Shown: positions 17,311-25,866 of the stretch, one piece after another
Layout of the letters: each line of letters opens with the position of its first letter
How positions within the stretch are numbered: the first letter of the stretch is position 1
Origin: Candidatus Aegiribacteria sp. MLS_C
GTDB lineage: Bacteria; Fermentibacterota; Fermentibacteria; Fermentibacterales; JCC-6
Assembly (NCBI GenBank): GCA_002030045.1
Contig: LQBI01000007.1
Coordinates: 25,443 to 89,442, forward strand
Direction: 5' to 3'
DNA length: 64,000 bases
Notes under the pieces: generated by a model
Database searches by the model: none
The model's input: only the letters and a program-made list of their open reading frames with translations
What the model was told of the DNA's origin: nothing
Position numbers and translations under genes: made by a program

Positions 17311-18021
17311 TCATGACCTGCTGATGAGATCTTTTTCCCGTTCCTCTATCATATCGAGCATCTCGTCCCCGCCTGCAGCCGACAGGAGCTCTTCGATGAA
17401 CCGGTCCGAGCGCAGCATCCTGCTCAGTCTGGCCAGCACGTGAAGATGTTCGTTGGCTTCGGGAAATACAAGTAGGAAGAAGAGTGCGGTAAGCCTGCCG
17501 TGTTCCTCGCCGAAGGGGAGAGGGTGGGGAGGTCGGAAGAGCATCAGAAGGCTCTGCTCTACGTAGAGCTGTTTCACGTTCAGGGGATGTGTCAGGGCCA
17601 CTCCGCACCGAAGGGCCGTGCTGCAGGCCTCCTCCCTTCGGATCAGCTGGTCCAGCAGGGCCTTCTCGTCGTAAATAGCGCCTGTGGATACCGCCTCGGC
17701 GGCCATGGTCCTCAGCATGCTGGACCCGGTGCCCACCCTGGGAGGGAACACTATTCGGCCGAAGAGCTTGTCGGTGACGAGAAGCCGGGAGGGATCAAGG
17801 CCGATGGTCTCCGCGTTGGACTGTTCCGCCGCCGCCAGCTTCTCCGCGGCAAGGCTGCCGAACTCCCTCGTGAGCCATTCCATTATGTCGCTGCGGAGAT
17901 AGCATCGCCTGCCCTGGCGAAGGACAGTCCTGAGCCCTGCCTTCTCCACCTCTCTGGAGGCCTCCTTCAGGCCCATCCCAAGGCACCTGGCCGTATCCGT
18001 CAGCGTCAGATAGTCCTCCAT
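17311..18021 (-). CDS. HTH domain fused to PTS EIIA (PtsN/fructose-type) domain
   Basis: Of 236 residues, 1-55 form an excisionase/MerR-like helix-turn-helix (YLTLTDTARCLGM to YLRSDIMEWL). Residues 80-236 match the PTS EIIA mannitol/fructose/nitrogen fold, with H145 in GVALTHPLN at the position of the phosphorylated histidine and FRPPHPLPFG downstream. In this family EIIA accepts phosphate from HPr and can act as a regulator. Fusion to a DNA-binding domain suggests a transcription factor controlled by phosphorylation. No other PTS gene is present in the window. It is divergently oriented to the secreted gene at 18309. Confidence 0.8.
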   Translation of the reverse strand: MEDYLTLTDTARCLGMGLKEASREVEKAGLRTVLRQGRRCYLRSDIMEWLTREFGSLAAEKLAAAEQSNAETIGLDPSRLLVTDKLFGRIVFPPRVGTGSSMLRTMAAEAVSTGAIYDEKALLDQLIRREEACSTALRCGVALTHPLNVKQLYVEQSLLMLFRPPHPLPFGEEHGRLTALFFLLVFPEANEHLHVLARLSRMLRSDRFIEELLSAAGGDEMLDMIEEREKDLISRS

Positions 18022-18217
18022 GTCCCTTCAGTCTATCTTTTGGGAGGACCGGTTATCCTCCCGCCCATTTCCTGCGGGGATTTACGGAAGGACAATATAC
18101 CCTGTTCCGCGGTCCGTCAAAACTGTTCCCCCTGGCATCATCAGCTTCCGACTCCGAACTTGCCCCAGGCTTACAGTGATCCCGCTGTGTTTCGTAAAGT
18201 GTAACCGGTTCGCATGC

Positions 18218-18273
18218 CATTGACTGGGAGTTTCCAGAAACACATTGACCGGGAGTCTCCGTCAGCCTAGATT
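18218..18273 (+). promoter_or_regulatory. Promoter with overlapping direct repeat upstream of the TGA-containing gene
   Basis: TTGACC (18245-18250) and TAGATT (18268-18273) have ideal 17-base spacing, about 35 bases before the start of the gene at 18309. The segment CATTGACCGGGAGTCTCC (18243-18260) repeats an earlier copy, CATTGACTGGGAGTTTCC (18218-18235), with 16 of 18 bases identical. The repeat covers the -35 box, so it could be a binding site for a regulator or a duplicated promoter. Confidence 0.6.
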
Positions 18274-18308
18274 CATTTCATCTTTTCAAACATGAATAGG
18301 GGGGTTGA

Positions 18309-19322
18309 ATGAAACTGCTCGTATTTTTCCTTCTGGCCGCGTCAGTCGCGGTCTGTACCGCCGATCCCGTGGTCGACCGGACGCTTGACGCACCTGCCGG
18401 CGATATCACCGGCCTCGGGTTAGGAGGCGGCTACCTCCGGGCCCTGGACAGGACCTCGGAGACCGTTTACAGGATGGACCCGGTCACCGGAGCCGTGAGC
18501 CTTTCATGGGCGGTGACCCAGACCGGGACTAGGATACCCACGGGACTTACATTCCTGAACGACTGCGTGTTCGTTGCGGCCGGCACTGCCACCGGTACCG
18601 CCGCCTGCGCCTACAGATACTCGTCCTCCGGTAGTTACGTAAGCTGCTTCTCGCAGGACTGTTGAGGCAGCGGCCCGGACCAGGAGGTTTCTGGTCTTGC
18701 CACCAACGGTACATACCTTTACGGGGCCGGCATCGACTCCTATACCATGAACGAGACCGTGGAGAGGTACAGCTACACAGGCTCGCAGCAGGCTGGTCCG
18801 AACCTCTTCCAGCCCGTAGGGCTCCCGGTCTTCTTCGACATCTGATACATGCAGGATGACATCCGGTTCGACTGCAACGACGCGGATTCTCCGGTTAAGG
18901 CCTTCAACACCGGCGGTGCTCTCACCGACTGCATCCGGAACACGGTCATACCTGCGGCCCGCGGTCTCGCTTTCGAGAGCGACCAGTTCATGCGGGTGAG
19001 CAACATGTACGAAGACAGGATATACAGGATTAACCTGAATCCAACCGGTACAGCCGAAGGCGGCTGCGGGACCTCGGTATCGCTCTGCAGCGACATCAAC
19101 CCCTTCAGTTCCGTGGTGACCGTAACCGGGACCGGTCTTACACCCGATGCGTTCCTGGAGGTCTACGACATGGCCGGCAGGGCGGTCATCAGCGCGCCCT
19201 TCTGCGGTTCCTTCACCTGGGCAGCGACTTCGAGTGCAGGTAAACCCGTTCCGGCTGGAGCCTACATTGCCGTCGTCAGGGACGGAGAAAGCTTCGAAAG
19301 CCTGAGAATAGTCAGGCTCTGA
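18309..19322 (+). pseudogene. Secreted FlgD-tailed protein interrupted by two in-frame TGA codons
   Basis: From the ATG at 18309 (GGGGGGTTGA upstream) a signal peptide (MKLLVFFLLAASVAVCTA) leads into a beta-rich protein that stays in one frame to 19322, about 337 residues, ending in a FlgD-like module (VYDMAGRAV, PVPAGAYIAVV). The frame is broken only by TGA at 18663 (after FSQDC) and TGA at 18843 (after PVFFDI). Tryptophan would fit both sites and each could arise from TGG by one change. The gene uses TGG elsewhere. It may be a young pseudogene, or be read through. A hairpin begins 12 bases after the first TGA (GACCAG 18678-18683 with CTGGTC 18691-18696), a spacing like that of bacterial SECIS elements, but the second TGA has no such element. 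Confidence 0.7.
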
Positions 19323-19343
19323 AGCGGAAGGTCCTCAGGCCAA

Positions 19344-19375
19344 GGGACCCCGGGCACCGGACGGCCGGGGCCCTT
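19344..19375 (+). terminator. GC-rich terminator hairpin after the TGA-containing gene
   Basis: GGG, a bulged A, then CCCCGG (19344-19353) pair with CCGGGGCCC (19365-19373) around an 11-base loop. The T-run is short (TT), so this is a weaker candidate than the terminator at 7811. Confidence 0.5.
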
Positions 19376-19526
19376 CCCTGCCGGTGTCATGAACTGCTTG
19401 ACAGCGGCAGCTCAGGCGGAGTATGCTCCTATGTCAAAGTATTGATTACAATGGTATTAGGTATGCGGTTCCCTACTGCTGTCCTGGCGAATAACCATCA
19501 CCGGTTCAATGAGAGAAGGTCGTTCC

Positions 19527-21938
19527 ATGAAGAGGCTGTCTTTCCTGGCCATGTTATTCCTGCTGCCCGCGGCTGTACTGGCGGGCAGCATGACGGTGAA
19601 CATTCCCTTCGATCCCTCCGAGGTCTCGGTCTCGGAAAGGGGACCCGTCACATCCGTGGTGCATCCCATGGGATACGTCACGTACACGCCTGGGCTGCCC
19701 TGCCTTCCGTTCCTTCCGGTAAGGGTAGCCCTTCCCACCGGATGCAGGGCCACCGGAATCACCGTCCTCGAGGAGAGCTACTCCACACTGGACGGTACCA
19801 GGTACGTGGCACCCTCGTCCGGCTGCTTCCCTCTCTCCAGGCCCGATCTTGCAGTCCCCGCGGAAGCCGATCCTCACGTGTACAGCCGGGACGGTTTCTT
19901 TCCCGAACGGCCGGTGATGATAAACGGTTCCAGTGTTCTCTGGGGAATACCGATAGCCTACATGACCGTATTTCCCGCCAGGTGGAACCCGGTGAGCGGC
20001 GAGCTGGAACTGCTTGACCACCTGCTGATCGAGGTGGAGTACGAGGAGGACCAGTCGGTCCGGCTGGTGCAGAGACGAACCGGGACCAGCGAGGAAAGGG
20101 CCATGGAGATGGTCCGCGGGATCGTCGTGAACCCATCCGACGTGTCCCCCTCCGGCGCCGTAATCGTCGAACCCAGGGAACTGGAGTACGGCCAGTACGT
20201 GATAGTGACCCATCCGGACTACGAAGCCGCCTTGGACGACCTGGCCGCCTGGAAGACCTCCAAGGGAATACCGGCCAGGATCTACACCACGACCTGGGTG
20301 GAGCAGAACTATTCCTTCTGGGATCTTCCCCAGGACATTAGGGCCTTCCTCACCGACTGCCGTGACGAGGGCGCAGACTACGTACTCATAGTTGGCGATG
20401 ACGACATGGTCGCCTGCAGGGACGCCCGGATCGCCACCTTCGGGTACCTGGAGGACGCCCCGTCCGACCTCTACTTCTCCGACATCAACGACACCGCTCC
20501 CGGCGCTGACCTGTGGGACACCAACTACAACCACATCTGGGGGGAACCCGCCGACAGCATAGACTACCATCCCGACCTCTGGGTGGGCAGGGCCAGCGTG
20601 AACTCGGTTTCGGAAGCCGAACTCTGGGTACAGAAGGCACTGTTCTACGAGCACATGACTAGCTGGCCGGGAATGACCGACTACTTCGACACGGCTCCGG
20701 TGGAGATGCGTATCGGCCACAGCACCCAGCTGCTATTCTCGCCCCCGTACTACGGCGCGGTGAGCGCCGAGATCATCTCCGGCTACGTACCGCCGGAGTG
20801 GGAGATTGAGAAGTGCTACGAGATGACGGGCAACAACAGCCACGCCATAACCGATGCTATGTTCAACGCGGGGCCCCACCACGCCTATGTGGCTGCCCAT
20901 GGAAGCCAGACCAGCTTCTCGGTACCGGGGGGCAGCTATACCACAGGCGACGTCATGGGTTTGACCAACATCTCCGACCAGGGCAGCGTGGCCATAATAA
21001 GCGCTATATGCTGTCTCACCGGGCACCTTGACGGCTCAGAGTGCTTCACCGACGCCTGGCAGGCCAGTCCCCAGGGCGGAGGCTTCGCCATGATGAACGC
21101 CCGGGAAGGCTGGGGTCACTACGGCGATCCGGGAATGGGTCCCAGCGAGAGGATCTGCGAGAAGTTCTACTACAGGTACCTCATCGAGGGCTACTACGAG
21201 CTGGGAATGGCCCACCTGACCGCCAAGGACTACTTCACACCGCCCTCCGCCTTCGTTGACAGTTTCGACCTCGACGGCAACGAGGAGGAAACCCTGGACT
21301 GGTGCCTGAAGGTCTACAACCTCTTCGGCGACCCGGAGCTGCCCATGTGGACTCTGGAGTCCATGGACCTGTCCGTAAGCCATCCTGCGGGCATCAACCA
21401 GGCAGGCGTGGTACATGTGGAGGTTACCAGCGGTGGCGGTCCCCTTCAGGACGCCAGGGTGTGTCTTCAGAAGGGCGACTGGCAGACCGGGGACATATAC
21501 GAGGTTGCTTACACCGACGGTTCCGGCGCTGCCGACATATACGTGAACCCGGCTTCGACCGGCACCATGGACATCCACGTGTGGGCCCACAACCACGACA
21601 CCTATTCCGGAGCCATCGCGGTAACCGGGGTAGGGGTGGAAGAGGCACCGATACCGGTCTGGAGCAACGGACTTGACCCGATAGCTCCCAGCCCCGCAGC
21701 AGGCAGCGCCCTGGTCCGCTTCAGCCTTGCCGCTCCCGGACATGCCAGGGTGGACGTGTTCGACATCTCCGGAAGGATAGTGGCGACCCTCGCCTCGGAA
21801 GAGCTTGCTGCTGGAGCCCACAGTCTGGTATGGAACCTGGAGGACGGTTCAGGCAGGCCGGTACCGGCAGGTCTCTACCGTATCAGGCTGTCCTCGGGCT
21901 CCTTCGTGGAAAGTGCCGGAATGGTGGTTATCAGGTAG
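19527..21938 (+). CDS. Second gingipain-like (C25) secreted peptidase with FlgD-like C-terminal domain
   Basis: The ATG at 19527 follows GAGAAGGT and begins a signal peptide (MKRLSFLAMLFLLPAAVLAG). The product has 803 residues. The catalytic histidine is H458 in YVAAHGSQTSF and the cysteine is C495 in SAICCLTGHLDG; a second cysteine follows directly. A propeptide-like beta domain precedes the catalytic part. The tail has an Ig-like segment (VCLQKGDWQTGDIYEVAYTD) and a FlgD-type module (VDVFDISGRIV, PVPAGLYRIRL). It is a paralogue of the peptidase at 5595, with the same domain order but clearly diverged. It is expected outside the cell or on its surface. Confidence 0.88.
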   Translation: MKRLSFLAMLFLLPAAVLAGSMTVNIPFDPSEVSVSERGPVTSVVHPMGYVTYTPGLPCLPFLPVRVALPTGCRATGITVLEESYSTLDGTRYVAPSSGCFPLSRPDLAVPAEADPHVYSRDGFFPERPVMINGSSVLWGIPIAYMTVFPARWNPVSGELELLDHLLIEVEYEEDQSVRLVQRRTGTSEERAMEMVRGIVVNPSDVSPSGAVIVEPRELEYGQYVIVTHPDYEAALDDLAAWKTSKGIPARIYTTTWVEQNYSFWDLPQDIRAFLTDCRDEGADYVLIVGDDDMVACRDARIATFGYLEDAPSDLYFSDINDTAPGADLWDTNYNHIWGEPADSIDYHPDLWVGRASVNSVSEAELWVQKALFYEHMTSWPGMTDYFDTAPVEMRIGHSTQLLFSPPYYGAVSAEIISGYVPPEWEIEKCYEMTGNNSHAITDAMFNAGPHHAYVAAHGSQTSFSVPGGSYTTGDVMGLTNISDQGSVAIISAICCLTGHLDGSECFTDAWQASPQGGGFAMMNAREGWGHYGDPGMGPSERICEKFYYRYLIEGYYELGMAHLTAKDYFTPPSAFVDSFDLDGNEEETLDWCLKVYNLFGDPELPMWTLESMDLSVSHPAGINQAGVVHVEVTSGGGPLQDARVCLQKGDWQTGDIYEVAYTDGSGAADIYVNPASTGTMDIHVWAHNHDTYSGAIAVTGVGVEEAPIPVWSNGLDPIAPSPAAGSALVRFSLAAPGHARVDVFDISGRIVATLASEELAAGAHSLVWNLEDGSGRPVPAGLYRIRLSSGSFVESAGMVVIR

Positions 21939-21957
21939 GATAAGCCGTAATGAGGAG

Positions 21958-21987
21958 ACCGGGGGGCGGTTGATACCGCTCCCCGGT
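21958..21987 (+). terminator. Terminator hairpin after the second C25 peptidase gene
   Basis: A 13-pair stem (21958-21970 with 21975-21987, one G-U pair) closes a four-base loop TGAT. It is 20 bases after the peptidase stop. It lacks a clear T-run and is symmetric enough to serve the convergent gene as well. Confidence 0.65.
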
Positions 21988-22041
21988 TGTGCTTCAGCCG
22001 GCATTGCCGTGAAGGTTTCGAAGGATAGGGTCAGGTTCTTC

Positions 22042-22214
22042 TTATCGTGTCCACCCGGTAGCCGGAATGACCGAGAAGGCTGAATCCTCCGCCGGCAGAG
22101 ATGGATCTTCCTGCCGCACGCCGTGCAGTCGAGCGAATGCACCATGGCGTTCACCGGGACGAAGGATTCGCAGCCGGGACAGGTCAGTCCCGCCTCGATG
22201 CATATGCCGATCAT
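22042..22214 (-). pseudogene. Small zinc-ribbon gene, probably frameshifted
   Basis: On the minus strand an ATG at 22214 has an excellent AGAGGGG site five bases upstream. The first 37 codons encode a zinc ribbon (TCPGCE, then DCTACGRKI). The starting frame then becomes arginine-rich, runs past the terminator at 21958-21987 and ends inside the C25 gene at 21849. Skipping two bases at the CTCT around 22093-22096 instead gives HLPAEDSAFSVIPATGW and a stop at 22042, before the terminator. A two-base slip in a CT repeat is therefore likely. Function unknown; the intact product would have about 57 residues. Confidence 0.4.
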
Positions 22215-22371
22215 TGTTCCCCTCTCTTCGGAATTCCACGAACACTTGTTTACTATATCCTGCCATATCTATCCGGTACAGCCGGTGGAAAGAGGGCTGG
22301 TCATCGCACATGCGTGTATGCTATTATCATTCCCATGATGTTATACCGCACGAGGAAAGGCTGTAGTTTGC

Positions 22372-23139
22372 ATGGACTATGAGCAGAAATACTCTATAAT
22401 AGGGATCGACTGCTCCACTCAGCCTGCCAGGACCGGTCTGGTCTTCGCAAGGTACCACAACCGGAGGATCGATCTGGTCCATCACATCAACGCCGGTGAC
22501 ATTGACGACTACAGCCCGCTGCCCGACCACAGATGGTATCCGCTGGCGAAGCTTTGCCAGGACTGGATAGGGGAGGGGGACAACGTCCTGTTCTGCATGG
22601 ATTCGCCGCTGGGCTGGCCGGACACCATGCGTGAGGTTCTGCCCGGGCACATGGCAGGTGAACTGCTTGGAGCCGAATCGAAGGACCTCTTCAACAGGGC
22701 GACCGACCTGTTCATAGACGAGACCATACAGAAACGCCCGCTGGAGGTGGGTGCCAACCTGATAGCAAGGACAGCTGCGGCGGCTCTGGAACTCCTCACG
22801 ACACTGAGGGTCATGTTGAGGATGGACCTTCCGCTCCTTTGGGAACAGGGTCCCCTGGAACGGTCCGGTGTGATAGAGGTGTACCCGGTGGCCACCATAA
22901 TCGGCAGGGTGGGTGCCGGCACCAAACTGAACTTCAAGACCAAGAGCGACATCCTGCTCCCCATACTCGAGATGGATTTCGGACTGGAGTCAATAGACCT
23001 TCTGGCAGGTTCCGACGACCACATGCTGGACGCGGCGATGTGCGTGCTGGCCGGGGCGGACTTCATCGAGAAACGATGTCACAGCCCGAAGGATTTCGAG
23101 AAGGCGAAGAGAGAGGGCTGGATATGGTTCTCCAGTTGA
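22372..23139 (+). CDS. DUF429 family protein (predicted RNase H-fold nuclease)
   Basis: The 255-residue protein has the DUF429 features: an N-terminal GIDCSTQPARTGLV strand-loop, FCMDSPLGWP in the middle, VIEVYPVAT and, near the end, DDHMLDAAMCVLAGADFI. These acidic motifs are those of an RNase H-like fold predicted to be a nuclease. It has no signal peptide. The ATG at 22372 lacks a strong ribosome site (AAAGGC about 14 bases upstream), so an upstream non-ATG start is possible. It lies 44 bases before the next gene and may be co-transcribed. Confidence 0.75.
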   Translation: MDYEQKYSIIGIDCSTQPARTGLVFARYHNRRIDLVHHINAGDIDDYSPLPDHRWYPLAKLCQDWIGEGDNVLFCMDSPLGWPDTMREVLPGHMAGELLGAESKDLFNRATDLFIDETIQKRPLEVGANLIARTAAAALELLTTLRVMLRMDLPLLWEQGPLERSGVIEVYPVATIIGRVGAGTKLNFKTKSDILLPILEMDFGLESIDLLAGSDDHMLDAAMCVLAGADFIEKRCHSPKDFEKAKREGWIWFSS

Positions 23140-23182
23140 TACGGAGAGCAGTATCTTCGAAATCCTGCAGGAGGTATTGCGC

Positions 23183-24646
23183 ATGAGATTCCCTGTAGAG
23201 ACTCTGACTCTGCTGATGCTGACAGGAGCGATGGAGGCCCAGGCACCGGACACCCTGTGGACGGAGACCTTCGGAGGCAGCCTCGAGGAACACTGCTACG
23301 ACTGTGTTCTAACGTCCGACGGCGGTTTCGCCATGGTCGGTTTCACAAGTTCCGCCGGGGCCGGGGAGGACGATGTCTGGCTGGTTAGGACCGACTCCTC
23401 CGGCAACATGCTATGGCAGCAGACCTACGGAGGAACCAGCGACGACCGGGGATACTCCCTCGCCCAGACATCGGACGGAGGTTTCATCCTGGGTGGATGG
23501 ACCTTCAGTTTCGGCGCCGGAATGGCCGATATATGGCTCATCAAGACCGACGGGAACGGCAACCTGGAATGGGACCGGGAGTTCGGGACAACCAGCGGCT
23601 TCGAGAGGTGCTATCCCGTAATCCAGACCTCCGACGGATCGTACGTGATTGCCGGGGAAACCGACAATAACGGCACGACTTACAGCGACATCTGGCTCCT
23701 GAAGACGGACGGCGACGGTGATATCCTGTGGGACAGCACCTTCGGAGGCGCAAGGGACGATTTCGGTCTGGACGTCATTGAGATGGACAGCGGGGATTAC
23801 GCGGTTGCCGGATGGACCTGCTACGTGAACGGGACCTGCGACCTGAAGCTCTTCACCACCGACCAGAACGGTGTCCTTGTGGACGAATCCCTGATAGGAG
23901 GTGCCGGAACAGATCAGTGCAGGGCGCTGACCCAGCTCCCGGACGGCGATCTCATGGTGGTCGGCGAGACCAACTCGACGGCGTCAGGTCTCTTCGACGC
24001 ATGGCTGGTGAGGGCGGATCAGGAGTGCAACCTGGTCTGGGAGAATACATACGGGAGCGACGGGCAGGACGATTTCGGCAACGACATCTGCATACTGTCC
24101 GACGGGAACGTCGCCGTGTGCGGTCTTACCAAGCCATCTGGCGGGATCAATGAGGACCTGTGGCTCTTCCTCACCGATACCGCGGGATCACAGCAGTGGC
24201 ATACCACCTTCGGCGGTTCGGGATCCGAGACCGGCGAGGCTATTGTGGAGACCGACGACGGAGGCGTGGCCGTTGCCGGCTGCACCGGATCCTTCGGAGC
24301 CGGTTCCACCGATTTCTGGCTTCTGAGGACCGAGGGGTTCCAGTCCGTGGGACAACAGCAGGCATCTTCCGGATGCCTGCAGGTCCTCTCGGCCGCTCCG
24401 AACCCCTTCACGTGCTCCTGCAGGGTGACTGTCGGCTGTGCTGAAGCGGTTGATGCAGAGGTGTTCTCGATTGACGGAAGGCTGGTGCGCGAACTGCAAA
24501 GCGCTCCGGTAGCTCCGGGTACCTGGGAGATCCGCTGGGACGGTACGGCTCTCGGGGGAGACCCCGTTCCGCCGGGCGTGTACATCCTGAGAATGGTGAC
24601 GGACGGTGGCGCAGCTTCCGTCAAGCTCTACAGAATGCTGATGTAG
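23183..24646 (+). CDS. Secreted beta-propeller-like repeat protein with FlgD-like C-terminal domain
   Basis: The ATG at 23183 has CAGGAGGT eight bases upstream and starts a signal peptide (VETLTLLMLTGAMEAQA). Residues 25-385 are seven or so repeats of about 50 residues with the pattern TFGG, then SDGGF, then GxTxSxGAG, then DxWLxxTD, as seen in secreted delta-60/propeller-type proteins. The last 85 residues are a FlgD-like module (PNPFTC, VFSIDGRLV, PVPPGVYILRM). It is 487 residues long. The decayed gene at 32918 is a relative of it. It is likely surface-exposed; ligand unknown. Confidence 0.8.
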   Translation: MRFPVETLTLLMLTGAMEAQAPDTLWTETFGGSLEEHCYDCVLTSDGGFAMVGFTSSAGAGEDDVWLVRTDSSGNMLWQQTYGGTSDDRGYSLAQTSDGGFILGGWTFSFGAGMADIWLIKTDGNGNLEWDREFGTTSGFERCYPVIQTSDGSYVIAGETDNNGTTYSDIWLLKTDGDGDILWDSTFGGARDDFGLDVIEMDSGDYAVAGWTCYVNGTCDLKLFTTDQNGVLVDESLIGGAGTDQCRALTQLPDGDLMVVGETNSTASGLFDAWLVRADQECNLVWENTYGSDGQDDFGNDICILSDGNVAVCGLTKPSGGINEDLWLFLTDTAGSQQWHTTFGGSGSETGEAIVETDDGGVAVAGCTGSFGAGSTDFWLLRTEGFQSVGQQQASSGCLQVLSAAPNPFTCSCRVTVGCAEAVDAEVFSIDGRLVRELQSAPVAPGTWEIRWDGTALGGDPVPPGVYILRMVTDGGAASVKLYRMLM

Positions 24647-24667
24647 CGTCAGAACGGAGTGTGGCCG

Positions 24668-25204
24668 ATGAAGAAATGGCCGCTGTTAGCTTTCCTGCTG
24701 ATTGCCCTTCCAGCAGGCGCCTCCGCCGGTACCGTGGATGAGGTGAGGGCTTTCTACAACGAAGTGAAGGAGGATCTGGACGGGTATTACCTTACCGAGG
24801 TCGTGGTGAACCGGGACTACCTGATGTACCCGGCGCTGGGCAACTACCAGGAGACGCTAAGGTTCTACTGGAGGAGCGAGGCCGGGTTCGACAGGCTCGT
24901 TCTTGCAACATGGTCCTCCGAGTGGGCGGCGCACACTGAGTACGGCGAGGTGCTGTACCGTGTTGACGAGGTCAATGAGGGCGACCCGGAAGTGGTCGCA
25001 TTCCAGTTCGTAGCCTTCGACAACTACGATGAGTACGGCGCCGAGAGCCGATGGTACTACGACGAAGGCCTCCTGGTTGAGGCCTCCGGAATCAGCCGCA
25101 GCCCCGAGGGCGAAGTACGGTTCGTCCCCGAGGCGGGCGAGGAGAGATCCTACGGCCACAACCACGAGGAACTTCTGGAGATGTTCATTTCGATACACCA
25201 TTGA
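24668..25204 (+). CDS. Secreted protein of unknown function, first of a tandem pair
   Basis: The ATG at 24668 follows GGAG with eight-base spacing; a GTG at 24659 is less likely. The 178-residue product has a signal peptide (MKKWPLLAFLLIALPAGASAG) and an acidic, aromatic-rich mature part. The segment YPALGNYQETLRFYWRSEAG matches YPAVGHYQETVTFHWASEGG of the next gene, and both end in an ELLEMF- or MLELFRLIH-like helix. The genes arose by tandem duplication. No known domain was recognised. Confidence 0.7.
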   Translation: MKKWPLLAFLLIALPAGASAGTVDEVRAFYNEVKEDLDGYYLTEVVVNRDYLMYPALGNYQETLRFYWRSEAGFDRLVLATWSSEWAAHTEYGEVLYRVDEVNEGDPEVVAFQFVAFDNYDEYGAESRWYYDEGLLVEASGISRSPEGEVRFVPEAGEERSYGHNHEELLEMFISIHH

Positions 25205-25236
25205 TCATCTGGACAGCCCTGTCATGAGGGAGGAAC

Positions 25237-25806
25237 ATGACACCTCACGGGTTCAGAATGATGCCTGTCATCATGCTTGCGGGAACCCTGATCGCCGGCG
25301 GTGTACCGGACATACTGGATCTTTACGAACAGGTAACTGACCGTCTCGACGACGAATACGGCATTTACAGGACCGTACTTTCCGTCAACACCGAGGATGC
25401 CATCTACCCCGCCGTCGGCCATTACCAGGAGACTGTCACATTCCACTGGGCCTCCGAGGGCGGCTACTCATGGCCGCTGCTGGCTGTATGGACCGATGAG
25501 CAAGCCAATGCCTCGATATACGGTGAGATACTCTTCGAACACTCTTTTCCGGAGATCGAGTCAGGTCAGGACCAGGCCGTATACCAGTACGTCTTCCACC
25601 ATGACTGGAACGGCGACGGAACCAGCTATACGTGGTACTGGTCGGACGGCCTGCCTCTGCAGAGCACAGGTCTCACAGTCACTGCGGAGGGCGATACCCT
25701 GGAGTTCACGCCCGAAAGTCCCGGGAGCTACTGGTTCTGCAGAACATCGAAGTACATGCTGGAACTCTTCCGACTCATACACGGCCGGTCGGGGCCGTTG
25801 AGGTGA
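25237..25806 (+). CDS. Secreted protein of unknown function, second of a tandem pair
   Basis: The ATG at 25237 has GGGAGG four bases upstream; an ATG at 25258 is also possible. The 189-residue protein has a hydrophobic N-terminus (MMPVIMLAGTLIAGGVP) and is homologous along its length to the product of the preceding gene (NTEDAIYPAVGHYQETVTFHW). Both place an aromatic- and acid-rich core before a C-terminal helix. Sequence identity is moderate, so the duplication is not recent. Function unknown. Confidence 0.68.
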   Translation: MTPHGFRMMPVIMLAGTLIAGGVPDILDLYEQVTDRLDDEYGIYRTVLSVNTEDAIYPAVGHYQETVTFHWASEGGYSWPLLAVWTDEQANASIYGEILFEHSFPEIESGQDQAVYQYVFHHDWNGDGTSYTWYWSDGLPLQSTGLTVTAEGDTLEFTPESPGSYWFCRTSKYMLELFRLIHGRSGPLR

Positions 25807-25866
25807 GGAATATATCCCGGTAACAGGTGTATCACAGCAGGCATTTCAATGTGGAAGGAGTGCGAT

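Noticed and set aside
18843..18880. A selenocysteine insertion element after the second TGA
   Set aside because: Only a four-pair stem with a three-base loop is present, without the GGU-type loop expected of a bacterial SECIS.
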